55,663 bases of DNA, taken from an uncultured Ilumatobacter sp. GTDB lineage: Bacteria; Actinomycetota; Acidimicrobiia; Acidimicrobiales; Ilumatobacteraceae. Both the position numbers and the translations under genes were made by a program. The notes beneath the pieces were generated by a model. It was given only the letters and a program-made list of their open reading frames with translations. It made no database searches and was not told the DNA's origin. The number at the start of each line of letters is the position of its first letter. The stretch's first letter is position 1. Below, piece by piece: positions 1 to 8,961 of this stretch. The stretch spans positions 1-55,663 of the forward strand of contig CALIOL010000014.1 in NCBI GenBank assembly GCA_938044705.1, given 5' to 3'.

Positions 1-1293
1 CTCGACACCGAGTGGGATCGGTTTGCACCCGATGCGGAGACCGGGAAGATCTGCCGGAGTGTCGGCGGGGACATCAACAACGCGCCGTCACCGCCTCGAC
101 CCAAGCTCCCGATTCCGGTCGCATCACGCTCGGTCTCCACGACCGGGTCGACGTCGACTCAAGAAGCCTTCGGCCGCGTCCTCGCGAGCCTCGCTGATGT
201 CGAAGGCGTCGGCGATCGCCTCGTCACGACCGCCCCCGACGTCTCGATCTCGACCAACCTCGGCGGCTTCATCAACAAGCGCGGCGTCTACTCCCACGTC
301 GAACGAGACGACCATGGCGGCGCCGACCGCCTCCTCAAGTGGGCCCCGGCCCCTTCGGGCCAGCACATCGAACTCGGTATCAGCGAGATGAACCTGTTCA
401 TGCTGCTCGGTCAACTCGGCCTCAGCCACGACCATCACGGTCAACACCTGCTCCCGGTCGGCACCGTCTACGACCCCTTCGTCCTCCGTGGCCTCGACGC
501 GTTCATCTACGGGATCTACAACGATGCGAAGTTCGTCGTTGCTGGAACACCAGCGGGCGTGACGCTCGCTCCTGAGGGCGGTGCGCACCAGTCGACGATC
601 ACCGCTTCGGTGGGCGCGGAGTTGCCGAACCTGACGTACTTCGAGCCGGCGTTCGCGACCGAAGTCGACTGGATCCTGTGCGACGCACTCGACCAGGTCG
701 GCCGCGCCGACGGTATGAGTAGCTACCTGCGGTTGTCCACCCGTCCAATCGATCAGCAGCCGTTCGGCGCGGTTGCCGAGCGATTGGGAATGGACCGCCT
801 CCGCGCCCAGGTGCTGGACGGCGGCTACCGGCTCGTCGACGCTCCGCCCGACGGCCGCCCCGGCGTCACGATCGTCACCACCGGGGCGATGGTGGCCGAG
901 GCGCTCCAGGCTGCCGCCGAGCTCGACGCCGAAGGCGTGCAAGCAGCGGTGATCCATCTCACGAGCCCAGATCGTTTGTATCGCAGCTGGCGTGCCGGCT
1001 TCGCCACGGCGACGGCGACGGCACGCGTCGTGCGTGCTCCGAGCCACCTCCATCGTCTGATCCCGCATGCTGAGCGGAGACGACCGATCGTCAGTGTTCA
1101 CGACGCTGCGAGTCACAGCCTCGCTTGGCTCGGCTCGGCGGTCGGTACGCGTCAGTACACGTTGGGGGTCGATCGCTTCGGTGAGTCCGGGACCATCGCC
1201 GATCTCCATGAACTGACCGGCATCGACGCAGGCAGTGTGGTGAACGCAGCGTTGATCGCGGTGACCGAGTCGGACGCCGACGCCGTCGATTGA
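1..1293 (+). CDS. Pyruvate dehydrogenase E1-like (transketolase family) protein, C-terminal part
   Basis: The reading frame is open from base 1, so the gene begins outside the window and about 430 C-terminal codons are visible. The text runs through a transketolase pyrimidine-binding region (TTAPDVSISTNLGGF, then ELGISEMNLFMLLGQLGL) and a transketolase C-terminal domain. The stretch FVVAGTPAGVTLAPEGGAHQS resembles homodimeric AceE-type E1 enzymes, which decarboxylate pyruvate or a related 2-oxoacid with thiamine diphosphate and pass the acyl group to E2. The N-terminal ThDP-binding half cannot be seen, so substrate (pyruvate or another oxoacid) is not settled. The ORF track starts at an internal Met at 388; the upstream codons clearly belong to the same protein. 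Confidence 0.75.
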   Translation, partial: LDTEWDRFAPDAETGKICRSVGGDINNAPSPPRPKLPIPVASRSVSTTGSTSTQEAFGRVLASLADVEGVGDRLVTTAPDVSISTNLGGFINKRGVYSHVERDDHGGADRLLKWAPAPSGQHIELGISEMNLFMLLGQLGLSHDHHGQHLLPVGTVYDPFVLRGLDAFIYGIYNDAKFVVAGTPAGVTLAPEGGAHQSTITASVGAELPNLTYFEPAFATEVDWILCDALDQVGRADGMSSYLRLSTRPIDQQPFGAVAERLGMDRLRAQVLDGGYRLVDAPPDGRPGVTIVTTGAMVAEALQAAAELDAEGVQAAVIHLTSPDRLYRSWRAGFATATATARVVRAPSHLHRLIPHAERRRPIVSVHDAASHSLAWLGSAVGTRQYTLGVDRFGESGTIADLHELTGIDAGSVVNAALIAVTESDADAVD

Positions 1294-1449
1294 GTCGCGT
1301 TCCGTCTCCGGGACGTGGGTGAGGTTCTTTTCCCCTCTGGGTTCCTGATCGCCCACTGAGAGGGTGGCAGACGCTCCGCAGGGGTCGAGCCGCACGGACA
1401 CCTCACCCGCATCCGATGACGGCAACGTCACATCAACAAGGAGAACATC

Positions 1450-1719
1450 ATGAGCGCAGGAACCTATTCAGCAACGCCCGAAGACCTCGATGCGATCGGC
1501 ACGAAGCTCGAAGCACAGGTCACCATCGTCGACACGATCAAAGGAGACGTCGACAAGCAACTCGCGAACGCCGCCTGGACCGGCCCGGCCCGCGACTCGT
1601 TCCAGAGCCAGTGGACCGAGAGTTTCGTCCCGGCCCTCAACAAGTTGAACGAGGCGTTCGCCGGGACGGGCAAGGACTGTCACACCCGAGCTGAGAACAC
1701 CCGCATCGCCCTCGGCTGA
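1450..1719 (+). CDS. WXG100 (ESAT-6-like) family protein
   Basis: An 89-residue, mainly helical protein with the W-x-G turn (AAWTGPARDSF, W43-G45) in the middle, the hallmark of WXG100 proteins. These form helical hairpin dimers and are usually secreted by, or scaffold, type VII (ESX) secretion systems. A good ribosome site (AAGGAGA) lies 6 bases before the ATG. The C-terminal tail lacks an obvious YxxxD/E export signal. No EccC/EccB-type gene, partner WXG100 gene or LXG toxin is adjacent, so it is a solitary copy here. Family assignment is firm; export is inferred from the family only. Confidence 0.85.
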   Translation: MSAGTYSATPEDLDAIGTKLEAQVTIVDTIKGDVDKQLANAAWTGPARDSFQSQWTESFVPALNKLNEAFAGTGKDCHTRAENTRIALG

Positions 1720-1814
1720 GCGGGTCGACGTTCGTCGCGCGGCGCTCGGGCTCGGGCTGGCTTGGTCGAGAACCGAGCGAGCTCGGGCCGATGATCGCAC
1801 GTAGTCTCGGCGTG

Positions 1815-2522
1815 ATGACAGCACGGCGCATCGACGACTTCGACATCGTGGCGTTCGACGCTGACGACACGCTGTGGAAGTGCGAGGACGGCTTCCGCAG
1901 TGCCGAAGCACGATTCGAGAAACTCGTTGCACCGTTCACGCCGGTCGGTATCGACGTGCTCGATGCGCTGCATGCCACCGAGAAGACCGACATCCCGTCC
2001 CAGGGGTATGGCGTCAAAGCGTTCACGTTGTCGATGGTGCGAGCTGCGATCACGATGACCGATGGCGCCGTCACCACCGACGTCGTTCGCCAACTCGTCG
2101 ACCTCGGTGCCGCGATGCTCGTGGAGCAGGTGCACCTCCTGCCCGACGTTCCTCAGGTCCTCGAGCGTGTGGGAAGCGAAGTGCGCCTCGTGTTGATCAC
2201 GAAGGGAGACCTGGTCCATCAGACCCGCAAGGTCACGACCTCGGGCATCGAACATCATTTCAGCGACATCGAAATCGTGTTGGAGAAGGATCCTCCGATC
2301 TACGCGAGGTTGCTCGATCGCTTCGGGGTGGACCCCGATCGGTTCTGCATGGTCGGCAACTCGGTGCGCAGCGACATCTTGCCGGTCATGGCGCTCGGCG
2401 CTCACGCCGTGCACATTCCGTACCATCTCACGTGGGAGCTCGAACGGGTCGACGATCACACCGAAGACGTGGTCGCGCTCGACCGTTTGGCAGACCTGCC
2501 GGGCTGGCTCGGTCTCGACTGA
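1815..2522 (+). CDS. HAD-superfamily hydrolase
   Basis: A 235-residue HAD phosphatase from the chosen start. Motif I is FDADDTLW with nucleophile D15 and acid/base D17; motif II is the ITKG stretch; motif III/IV is the MVGNSVRSDI region. A helical cap lies between motifs I and II, as in small-molecule phosphatases of the YjjG/phosphoglycolate phosphatase type. The ORF track starts at 1791, but ATG 1815 is preferred because motif I begins a few residues later and a TAGTCT hexamer sits 7 bases upstream, as in other apparently leaderless genes here. It converges on coaA with 23 bp between them. The substrate cannot be told from sequence. Confidence 0.85.
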   Translation: MTARRIDDFDIVAFDADDTLWKCEDGFRSAEARFEKLVAPFTPVGIDVLDALHATEKTDIPSQGYGVKAFTLSMVRAAITMTDGAVTTDVVRQLVDLGAAMLVEQVHLLPDVPQVLERVGSEVRLVLITKGDLVHQTRKVTTSGIEHHFSDIEIVLEKDPPIYARLLDRFGVDPDRFCMVGNSVRSDILPVMALGAHAVHIPYHLTWELERVDDHTEDVVALDRLADLPGWLGLD

Positions 2523-2545
2523 TCAGAACGCGACGCTCGGGTTAC

Positions 2546-3523
2546 TCAGAGTCGTCGCAGTTGAACGCGATCGATGCGGTGATCCTTGCGCTTTCGAAGG
2601 ATCGCTGACGCACGGTCGCGAGTCGGCGCGATGTTGTCTCGGAGGTTGAGGCCGTTGATCGACTGCCAGATACCGCGGGCCGTATCGACAGCTTCGTCGT
2701 CGGTGAGGTCTGCGTAGTTGGAAAAGAAGCTGTCGGGATTCTGGAAGACCGATTCACGCAGCGTGAGGAACCGCTCGACGTACCAGTTCTCGATGTCGGA
2801 CTCGTCCGCGTCGATGTAGATCGAGAAGTCGAAGTAGTCGCTGACGAATTCGGTCGACGACTCTCCGGTCTGCAAGACGTTGAGTCCTTCGAGAATGACG
2901 ATGTCGGGCTGCTCGATGACGACGCGCTCATCATCGATGATGTCGTAGACCACGTGGCTGTACACGGGGGCCTCGACGTGTGCGTGGCCGCTCTTGATCT
3001 CTCGCAACACCCGGAGCAGCTCGCGTGTGTCGTACGACTCGGGAAACCCCTTGCGATGCATGAGCCCACGTGACTCGAGCACTCGGTTCGGATGGAGGAA
3101 CCCGTCGGTGGTGATGAGGTCGACCTTTGGATGGTCCGGCCACTGGGCGAGCAAGGCCTGAAGGATGCGAGCAAAGGTGCTCTTGCCGACGGCGACCGAT
3201 CCGGCGATGCCGATGACGTAGGGGACCTTCGGGGCGCGAGCGCCGAGGAATGTCGCCGACACCTTGTGCAAGTCCTGAGTGGCCGCCACGTACAGGTTGA
3301 GGAGTCGGCTCAGCGGGAGGTAGATCGCCGCCACCTCGTCGATGTCGATGCGCTCGTTGATGCCGCGGAGCCGATCGAGATCGGGCTCGCGAAGCGTGAG
3401 CGGTGTTGCTGCTCGGAGCTCTGCCCATTCGTCTCGATCGAACGACAGGTGTCGGGACTCGTCGGAGAATGCGCGAGCGGGCGTCGTCGTCGACTGCTCG
3501 GCGTCGGTCACGTTTTGAACCAT
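2546..3523 (-). CDS. coaA: Type I pantothenate kinase
   Basis: A 325-residue protein that phosphorylates pantothenate, the first and controlling step of coenzyme A synthesis in the cytoplasm. A P-loop (GSVAVGKST, about residues 108-116) is followed by the family stretch [13 protein letters not shown] and by [11 protein letters not shown]. Length and motif order match bacterial type I (CoaA) kinases rather than the type III enzyme. It is divergent from the DNA methyltransferase gene, with only 32 bp between the two start codons, so promoters must be very compact. The first ~25 residues are Ser/Thr/Glu-rich and typical of actinobacterial CoaA. Confidence 0.95.
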   Translation of the reverse strand: MVQNVTDAEQSTTTPARAFSDESRHLSFDRDEWAELRAATPLTLREPDLDRLRGINERIDIDEVAAIYLPLSRLLNLYVAATQDLHKVSATFLGARAPKVPYVIGIAGSVAVGKSTFARILQALLAQWPDHPKVDLITTDGFLHPNRVLESRGLMHRKGFPESYDTRELLRVLREIKSGHAHVEAPVYSHVVYDIIDDERVVIEQPDIVILEGLNVLQTGESSTEFVSDYFDFSIYIDADESDIENWYVERFLTLRESVFQNPDSFFSNYADLTDDEAVDTARGIWQSINGLNLRDNIAPTRDRASAILRKRKDHRIDRVQLRRL

Positions 3524-3555
3524 AGACGGGGGCGGCTCCGCGTACCCTCTCGGCG

Positions 3556-5001
3556 GTGACCGTGGATCCCGACCTCGCCGATACGGTCGGTGCCGGCGCG
3601 TCGGCCGATCGCAAGCAGCGCGGCGCGTGGTTCACGCCACGACACCTCGTCTCATCTGTCGTCGAGGCCGTCGTGGACGATGACTTCGTCGAGGCTCGAC
3701 GCAATCGTCCGATCAGCGTGATCGATCCGGCTTGTGGCGATGGTCGGTTTCTGGTGGCTGTTCGAGCGGCAATCGAACGCCGTGGCGGATCGGCGCGCCT
3801 CATCGGTGTGGACATCGACGCATCCACGCTCGACTCGATCGAGTCGACCGCCGGCATCGACACGGTGTGCGCTGACGCCTTGAGCACCGGCTGGCTCGAC
3901 TCGGTGCAACCTGAAGGAGGCTTCGACCTCGTGATCGGGAACCCGCCGTACCTCTCGCAGATGGCGGCCGCGACGACCCGCGGCGGATCGAGCGGACGAG
4001 GTGGTGGTCCCTACATGGACGCGGCGGCTGAGTTCCTCGCACTCGGGATGGAACTGGTCGACCCCGAGGGTGGACGACTCGCGTACGTGTTGCCGCAATC
4101 GATCCTGTCGGCGCAAGACGCCGGCGAAGTGCGACGGCGAATCGACGAACGGTCGACGATGATCTGGTCGACGTGGACGGGCGAACGCGACTTCGATGCC
4201 CAGGTCGTCACCTGCGCGTTGGCGTTCGAGTTCGGGCGTCGTTTCGGCGACGCAAACGACGGCAACTGGTCCCACGTCGTCACCGAACGGTCGGGAGTTC
4301 CTGCGTTGGCGTCGGTGTTCGAACGCACGACTTCCGAGGCGGGCAGTCTGGGCGACCGCGTCCGTTTGAACGCGAACTTTCGAGACGAGTACTACGGCAT
4401 GATCCCGGCCGTCGGCGATCACGCTTCGGGTCCGCCGCTGATCACCAGCGGATTGATCGATCCGGGCCGTTGTCTCTGGGGTGAGCGGCCGGTCAGATTC
4501 GCGAAGCAGCGGTTCACGGCGCCGCGTCTCGATCTCGCCGCTCTCGACGACAAGATGTCGCGGTGGGCCGAACAGCGGCTGGTCCCGAAAGTCCTGATCG
4601 CGAACCAGACGCCGATCCTGGAAGCCGTGTGCGATCCGAACGGCGACTGGCTCCCCGGCGTGCCCGTCGTGGCGGCATATCCGCACGACGCCAACAGCGC
4701 CGTCGCGACGGCGTGGGAGGTTGCCGCCGTGCTCACTTCGCCAGCGGCGTCGACCTGGGCGTGGCATCAGCGAGGCGGAACGGGCCTCGGGCCGACAGCT
4801 ATTCGAGTGGGCCCAACCATGCTTGCCGAGCTTCCTTGGCCCGACGGACCGCTCGACGCTGCGATCGATGCGCTGCGGAGCGGTGACGTCGAGCGATGTG
4901 GCGCGCTTGTCGATGCGGCCTATGGGCTCAGCGCGCCTGAGCAGGAGTCCGCAATGGGCTGGTGGCAGGTGTCGCTGGACCGCATCGGGCGACGAAACTG
5001 A
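3556..5001 (+). CDS. N6-adenine DNA methyltransferase (orphan)
   Basis: A 481-residue class I SAM-dependent methylase with motif [10 protein letters not shown] (residues 57-64) and catalytic motif IV NPPY (129-132), followed by a target-recognition-like C-terminal half. This is the gamma-type N6-adenine layout of Eco57I/TaqI-like enzymes. No endonuclease domain is visible in the protein and no restriction gene lies next to it, so it may be a solitary regulatory or protective methylase. The start is GTG, with a TACCCT hexamer 7 bases upstream. A residual possibility is that it modifies something other than DNA, since NPPY also occurs in RNA and protein methylases; the C-terminal extension favours DNA. 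Confidence 0.8.
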   Translation: MTVDPDLADTVGAGASADRKQRGAWFTPRHLVSSVVEAVVDDDFVEARRNRPISVIDPACGDGRFLVAVRAAIERRGGSARLIGVDIDASTLDSIESTAGIDTVCADALSTGWLDSVQPEGGFDLVIGNPPYLSQMAAATTRGGSSGRGGGPYMDAAAEFLALGMELVDPEGGRLAYVLPQSILSAQDAGEVRRRIDERSTMIWSTWTGERDFDAQVVTCALAFEFGRRFGDANDGNWSHVVTERSGVPALASVFERTTSEAGSLGDRVRLNANFRDEYYGMIPAVGDHASGPPLITSGLIDPGRCLWGERPVRFAKQRFTAPRLDLAALDDKMSRWAEQRLVPKVLIANQTPILEAVCDPNGDWLPGVPVVAAYPHDANSAVATAWEVAAVLTSPAASTWAWHQRGGTGLGPTAIRVGPTMLAELPWPDGPLDAAIDALRSGDVERCGALVDAAYGLSAPEQESAMGWWQVSLDRIGRRN

Positions 5002-5038
5002 CGGAGCCGGGTGCCTGAAGCCGCGCCATGATGTCGGG

Positions 5039-6199
5039 GTGACCGGACGACTCGACCTCCCCGACTTCGAGTTGGAGACCTACTTCAGTCGCTGGGAGTT
5101 CACTGCCGAGCACCACCTGACCGCGTCGGACGCAGAGTCGATGTCGATGTCGGAGCTGCTGGCCCTGGGAACCGATGACGATCGGACGGCGTTCGATCAG
5201 CTGCACCTCGGCTACACACCCACCTGGGGTACCGATGCACTGCGAGCCGCGGTTGCCGAGTCCTACTCGGGTCTCGAACCCGCCGATGTCCTCGCATTCG
5301 CTGGGGCAGGAGAAGCCCTGTTCTGGGCGATGCAACTGTTCGTCGAGCCCGGTGACCACGTCATCGTCACCGTCCCGAACTATCAATCGATCGAGTCGAT
5401 TCCCGTGGCGACCGGGGTCGACGTGAGCGGCCTCCCGCTGTGGTCGGGTGATGGAGCGGACCTCGAATGGACCCTCGACCTCGAACGGTTTGCGTCGCTG
5501 CTGCGGCCCGAGACCACGCTCGTCTCGGTCAACTTCCCGAACAACCCAACGGGGTTCGTTCCGGACCACGAGACCTGGGTTGCGTTCAACGCGATGTGCA
5601 ACGACCGAGGCGTCCGCGTGGTGAGCGACGAGGTGTATCGAGGTGTCGAGCTCGATCCGGCACGAACACTCGCGGCAGCCGCCGAGATCAATCCGACGGC
5701 GCTGAGCATCTCGGTCACGTCGAAGGCGTACGGACTGCCAGGGCTCCGCGTCGGCTGGGCGGTGTCGAAGGATCACGACGCGCTCGGTCGCCTCGAGCGG
5801 GCCAAGCACTACACCAGCATCTGCAACTCGGGGCCGAGCGAACATCTCGCGGTCATTGCGCTCCGCAACGCCGACGCGATTCTCGATCGCAACCGCTCGA
5901 TCGTGGACTCCAACGACGCAGTGGTCACCGACTTCATGGCCAGTCATCCCGATCTGTTCGACTACGCAACACCCGACGGTGGTTGTGTGGCGTTCCCGCG
6001 ATTCCTCGGACCGGAAGGCCCGACCGAGTTCTGTCGACGTGCGGTCGAGGAAGACGGCGTGTTGTTGCTCCCGAACTCCGTCTATCGATCAGGTCTGTGC
6101 GAGGTTCCCGACGATCGCTTCCGCATCGGTATCGGGCGCGTCGATGTTCCGAAATCCGTCGACGCGCTCGAACAACACGTGGCCCGGCGGGCGCACTGA
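5039..6199 (+). CDS. PLP-dependent aminotransferase, class I/II
   Basis: A 386-residue fold-type I aminotransferase. Visible features are the substrate/cofactor stretch FPNNPTG, the DEVYRG motif with the PLP-binding Asp and Tyr, and SVTSKAYGLPGLRVGW carrying the Schiff-base lysine. A C-terminal Arg-containing stretch (RFRIGIG) fits carboxylate binding. GTG 5039 is preferred to the far-upstream ATG of the ORF track, which overlaps the methyltransferase gene; homologous sequence starts near LDLPDFELETYFSRWEF. It is 16 bp upstream of the deacetylase-like gene and probably co-transcribed with it. Amino-acid specificity is not deducible. Confidence 0.88.
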   Translation: MTGRLDLPDFELETYFSRWEFTAEHHLTASDAESMSMSELLALGTDDDRTAFDQLHLGYTPTWGTDALRAAVAESYSGLEPADVLAFAGAGEALFWAMQLFVEPGDHVIVTVPNYQSIESIPVATGVDVSGLPLWSGDGADLEWTLDLERFASLLRPETTLVSVNFPNNPTGFVPDHETWVAFNAMCNDRGVRVVSDEVYRGVELDPARTLAAAAEINPTALSISVTSKAYGLPGLRVGWAVSKDHDALGRLERAKHYTSICNSGPSEHLAVIALRNADAILDRNRSIVDSNDAVVTDFMASHPDLFDYATPDGGCVAFPRFLGPEGPTEFCRRAVEEDGVLLLPNSVYRSGLCEVPDDRFRIGIGRVDVPKSVDALEQHVARRAH

Positions 6200-6215
6200 G
6201 GGGAGGGTTGACGCC

Positions 6216-7226
6216 ATGCTGATCGTCGCCAGTGACGCACACCGAGGCCATCGCTACCGCGAACTTCACAACGGTGAGATGGTCGATGGGTTCGAGCGAC
6301 CCGAACGCGCCGATCTCATCGCCGAGGCACTCCGCAGCGCCGGCTACGACTTCACCGAGCCCGACCCCGTCGATCGTGAGTTGGTCGGCCGCGTGCACAC
6401 GCCGGCGTACGTCGAGTTCTTGGAGACTGCCTGGGATCGCTGGACGGCAGCGGGGCACGAGGCCCCGGCTGCGATGGGATTCATGTGGCCCACCGGTGGC
6501 TTCAGCGATCGGGAACCGAGCGACATCGTCGGACTCCTCGGGAGGCACAGCTTCAGCGCCGACACCTCGATCGTGCCGGGTACATGGGATGCCGTCGCGT
6601 CGTCGGCGTCGATCGCGATGACCGCCGCCGATCGCACTCTCGACCATGGCGCAACTGCGTACGGACTGTGTCGGCCTCCCGGGCATCACGCCGGCCGCGA
6701 TCGGTTCGGCGGCTACTGCTACCTGAACAACGCGGCGGTCGCAGCGCAGCGTCTGCGGGATCGTGGAATCGCGCGAGTCGGGGTGCTCGACGTGGACTAC
6801 CACCACGGCAACGGCACACAGGAGATCTTCTACGCGCGCGATGACGTGGTGTTCGCGTCGATCCACGCTGACCCTGTCGAGGAGTTTCCGTGGTTCGCCG
6901 GGTTCGCCGATGAACGCGGTGCCGGCGCGGGCGAAGGAGCGAACGTGAACCTTTCGCTCCCGAGGCGAGCGAGTCGCAGCGCATGGTTCGATGCGCTCGG
7001 AACGGCGCTCGAGTCGATGAGGGCTGTTGATGGTCTCGTCGTGTCGTTGGGCGTCGACACGTTCGTCGACGATCCGCTGGGAACCTTCGCACTCACCAAC
7101 GAGGACTTCGCGCGCATGGCGACCGAGATCCGAGCGGTCGACCTGCCGACCGTGGTCGTGCAAGAGGGCGGCTACGAGTCTGATGACCTCGGGCGTAACG
7201 TCGCGACCTTCCTCGCAGACTGCTGA
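6216..7226 (+). CDS. Histone-deacetylase-fold amidohydrolase (acetylpolyamine amidohydrolase-like)
   Basis: A 336-residue zinc amidohydrolase of the arginase/deacetylase superfamily. The catalytic His pair is in RPPGHHAG (H157-H158), metal ligands are in DVDYHHGNGTQ (D194, H196), a third Asp is in SLGVDTFVDDP, and the transition-state Tyr is in QEGGY. Bacterial relatives deacetylate acetylpolyamines or other N-acetyl amines; the SLGVDTFVDDPLGTF text is typical of the polyamine branch. A purine-rich ribosome site (GGGGAGGG) precedes ATG 6216. Pairing with an aminotransferase could mean amine or polyamine breakdown, but that is inference from position only. Confidence 0.88.
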   Translation: MLIVASDAHRGHRYRELHNGEMVDGFERPERADLIAEALRSAGYDFTEPDPVDRELVGRVHTPAYVEFLETAWDRWTAAGHEAPAAMGFMWPTGGFSDREPSDIVGLLGRHSFSADTSIVPGTWDAVASSASIAMTAADRTLDHGATAYGLCRPPGHHAGRDRFGGYCYLNNAAVAAQRLRDRGIARVGVLDVDYHHGNGTQEIFYARDDVVFASIHADPVEEFPWFAGFADERGAGAGEGANVNLSLPRRASRSAWFDALGTALESMRAVDGLVVSLGVDTFVDDPLGTFALTNEDFARMATEIRAVDLPTVVVQEGGYESDDLGRNVATFLADC

Positions 7227-7238
7227 CGGCCTCTCGAC

Positions 7239-7895
7239 CTACCGCACGGTGTGCAAGCGGTCGCCCACTCGCTCGCGCATGTCGTTCCAGCCGTTCCAGC
7301 CAGGGGATCCGGCGATCATCCACAGCAACGCGAGGCCGGCGAGTTCTGCAAGGTGTGTTGCTTCGGCAACGGCTGACCGCCCGCCGTCGGCGAGGTCGAA
7401 ACCGGTGCTTGCCAGCATCGAGACGACGAGTGCCCCGACGAACGGCAGCATCCCGAAGGCTCGGTGCGGACGCCAGGCCGCGTACGCGAACCCGATCGCA
7501 AGTGCCACACCGAACGCTCCGAGGTGTCGTGCCATGTGCGTCTCGGCGCCGTCTGCCTCGCCGGAGATGAGCAAGACGATGTTCTGAGCGAACAAGACGA
7601 CGGCCACCCATGCGAGTGCTGGACGCATCCACCCGCCGCGACCCAACACCGCGGGGTGCACTCGCGAGGTGACCGCCATGACAAGGTCGGGAACGGGTTC
7701 GGCGGGGCGCAGTCGAACCCGTCGTTCGACGAGGTCGAGTCGCTCGGCGAACGAGGCGCAGGCGGCACAGCTCCCGAGATGGAGGTCGAGCGAGGCCTGC
7801 TCATCGAGTGACGCTTCGCCGTCGGTCGCGACCGAGATCAACTCGAGCGCATCGTCGCAGTTGAGTTCTGGGATGTGTCGATCATCACGTTCCAC
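7239..7895 (-). CDS. Anti-sigma factor with zinc-finger domain and membrane segments
   Basis: A 218-residue protein. The N-terminus carries a zf-HC2/ZAS anti-sigma motif, H-x3-C-x2-C in LHLGSCAAC, preceded by an acidic helix. Four hydrophobic stretches follow (PALAWVAVVLFAQNIVLLI, GAFGVALAIGFAYAA, MLPFVGALVVSMLA and LAELAGLALLWMIAG), so the sigma-binding domain faces the cytoplasm. It is divergent from the ECF sigma gene at 7955, its likely partner; sigma/anti-sigma genes are more often co-directional, so this arrangement is slightly unusual. Such proteins hold the sigma factor inactive until an envelope or redox signal releases it. Which signal applies is unknown. Confidence 0.85.
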   Translation of the reverse strand: MERDDRHIPELNCDDALELISVATDGEASLDEQASLDLHLGSCAACASFAERLDLVERRVRLRPAEPVPDLVMAVTSRVHPAVLGRGGWMRPALAWVAVVLFAQNIVLLISGEADGAETHMARHLGAFGVALAIGFAYAAWRPHRAFGMLPFVGALVVSMLASTGFDLADGGRSAVAEATHLAELAGLALLWMIAGSPGWNGWNDMRERVGDRLHTVR

Positions 7896-7954
7896 GAAAC
7901 ATCAGGTCGCAACGCGGTCGGATTCGGTTCCCGCAATGCGAGAATGTTCATCAG

Positions 7955-8539
7955 ATGGACCACTTGACCCGATTGCTCCTCGAGGCGCGAGATGGTGACC
8001 GCGGCGCGCTCGAGCGTTTCGTGTCCGAGACCCAAGGCGATGTCTGGAAGCTGTGCCGGTATCTCGGCGACGCGCGAGATGCCGATGACCTGGCCCAAGA
8101 GGTGTACGAGCGAGCTGTTCGTTCACTGCATCGCTACCGCGCAGAAGGGCCCGCCCGCGGGTGGTTGCTCACGATCGCGCGTCGAGTGTGCGTCGACCAC
8201 TCACGGCGCGCCCAGCGCCGTCGCCGCCGCGACGCCGCGGTACTCGACAACGCAGTGGCCGGTGGAGGAATCGGAACTCTCACCTCGGTGGACGCTGCGG
8301 ACCGCATTGCGCTTGGTGACGTGCTCGACGGACTGGGAGACGAGCGCCGTGACGCGTTCGTGCTGACCCAAGTGCTCGGCATGCACTACGACGAAGCCGC
8401 CGAGGTGCTCGGCTGCCCCGTCGGCACGATTCGTTCGCGTGTAGCGCGTGCCCGTCTCGACCTGGTCGAGATGATGACCGATGACACCGTCGATGACGAG
8501 TCGGCCACGGGAACCGACGGGCCCCTTCGAGCGACCTGA
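7955..8539 (+). CDS. ECF (group 4) RNA polymerase sigma factor
   Basis: A 194-residue protein with sigma region 2 (DDLAQEVYERAVRSLHRYR and a WLLTIARRVCVDHSRR stretch) joined by a short linker to region 4 (RDAFVLTQVLGMHYDEAAEVLGCPVGTIRSRVARAR). There is no region 1 or 3, as expected for ECF sigma factors. The cytochrome c gene starts 6 bp after its stop, followed by SCO, cupredoxin and membrane-protein genes on the same strand, so the factor and its probable regulon look like one transcript. The divergent zinc-finger membrane protein is the presumed anti-sigma factor. The promoter sequence it reads cannot be deduced from a single locus. Confidence 0.92.
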   Translation: MDHLTRLLLEARDGDRGALERFVSETQGDVWKLCRYLGDARDADDLAQEVYERAVRSLHRYRAEGPARGWLLTIARRVCVDHSRRAQRRRRRDAAVLDNAVAGGGIGTLTSVDAADRIALGDVLDGLGDERRDAFVLTQVLGMHYDEAAEVLGCPVGTIRSRVARARLDLVEMMTDDTVDDESATGTDGPLRAT

Positions 8540-8544
8540 ACCTC

Positions 8545-8961
8545 GTGGACGGACCTAGAGCAGTAGCGAGCAAGCGGCTACGACGAGGAAGAGTTGCCGG
8601 AGGTGCAGCCGCGGTCGCCTTGATCGTCGGCCTCAGCGCTTGTGGCGGCGAGAGCCAGTTCTCGGAGATCGCGCAACGCGGTAAGGACACCGCACTCTCC
8701 AACGGCTGTGCGTCGTGTCACGGAGCGCAGGGCCAAGGAGGCGTCGGCCCGTCGTGGGTCGACCTTGCAGGGAGCGATGTCGAGTTGAAGGACGGAAGCG
8801 TCGTCGTTGCCGACGACGCGTATCTGCTGCGCTCGATCCTCGACCCGAGCGCAGAAGAGGCAGCTGGGTTCACACTCGCCATGCCGGTCAACGGGCTGAG
8901 CGAAGCGCAAGCGGCAGACATCGTGGCGTACATCAAGGAGCTGACGAGCGATGACAACTGA
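8545..8961 (+). CDS. Lipoprotein c-type cytochrome
   Basis: A 138-residue exported haem protein. A basic N-terminus and hydrophobic segment end in a lipobox (GLSAC, Cys33), so it is predicted to be lipid-anchored on the outer face of the membrane. The haem motif CASCH (C55, C58, H59) and a downstream TLAMP methionine as likely sixth ligand mark a small class I cytochrome c. The stretch AYLLRSILDPSAEEAAGF resembles the cytochrome c domain fused to some oxidase subunit II proteins. Start is GTG, 6 bp after the sigma gene stop; the 3' end overlaps the SCO gene by 11 bp. Likely role is electron delivery at the membrane surface. Confidence 0.88.
   Translation: MDGPRAVASKRLRRGRVAGGAAAVALIVGLSACGGESQFSEIAQRGKDTALSNGCASCHGAQGQGGVGPSWVDLAGSDVELKDGSVVVADDAYLLRSILDPSAEEAAGFTLAMPVNGLSEAQAADIVAYIKELTSDDN

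Noticed and set aside
124-1431. 435-codon minus-strand ORF over the pyruvate dehydrogenase-like gene
   Set aside because: The plus frame has clear transketolase-family motifs from base 1; the antisense frame is Arg/Asp-rich and featureless.
5934-7163. 409-codon minus-strand ORF under the deacetylase gene
   Set aside because: High-GC shadow; the plus frame carries all metal ligands of the family.
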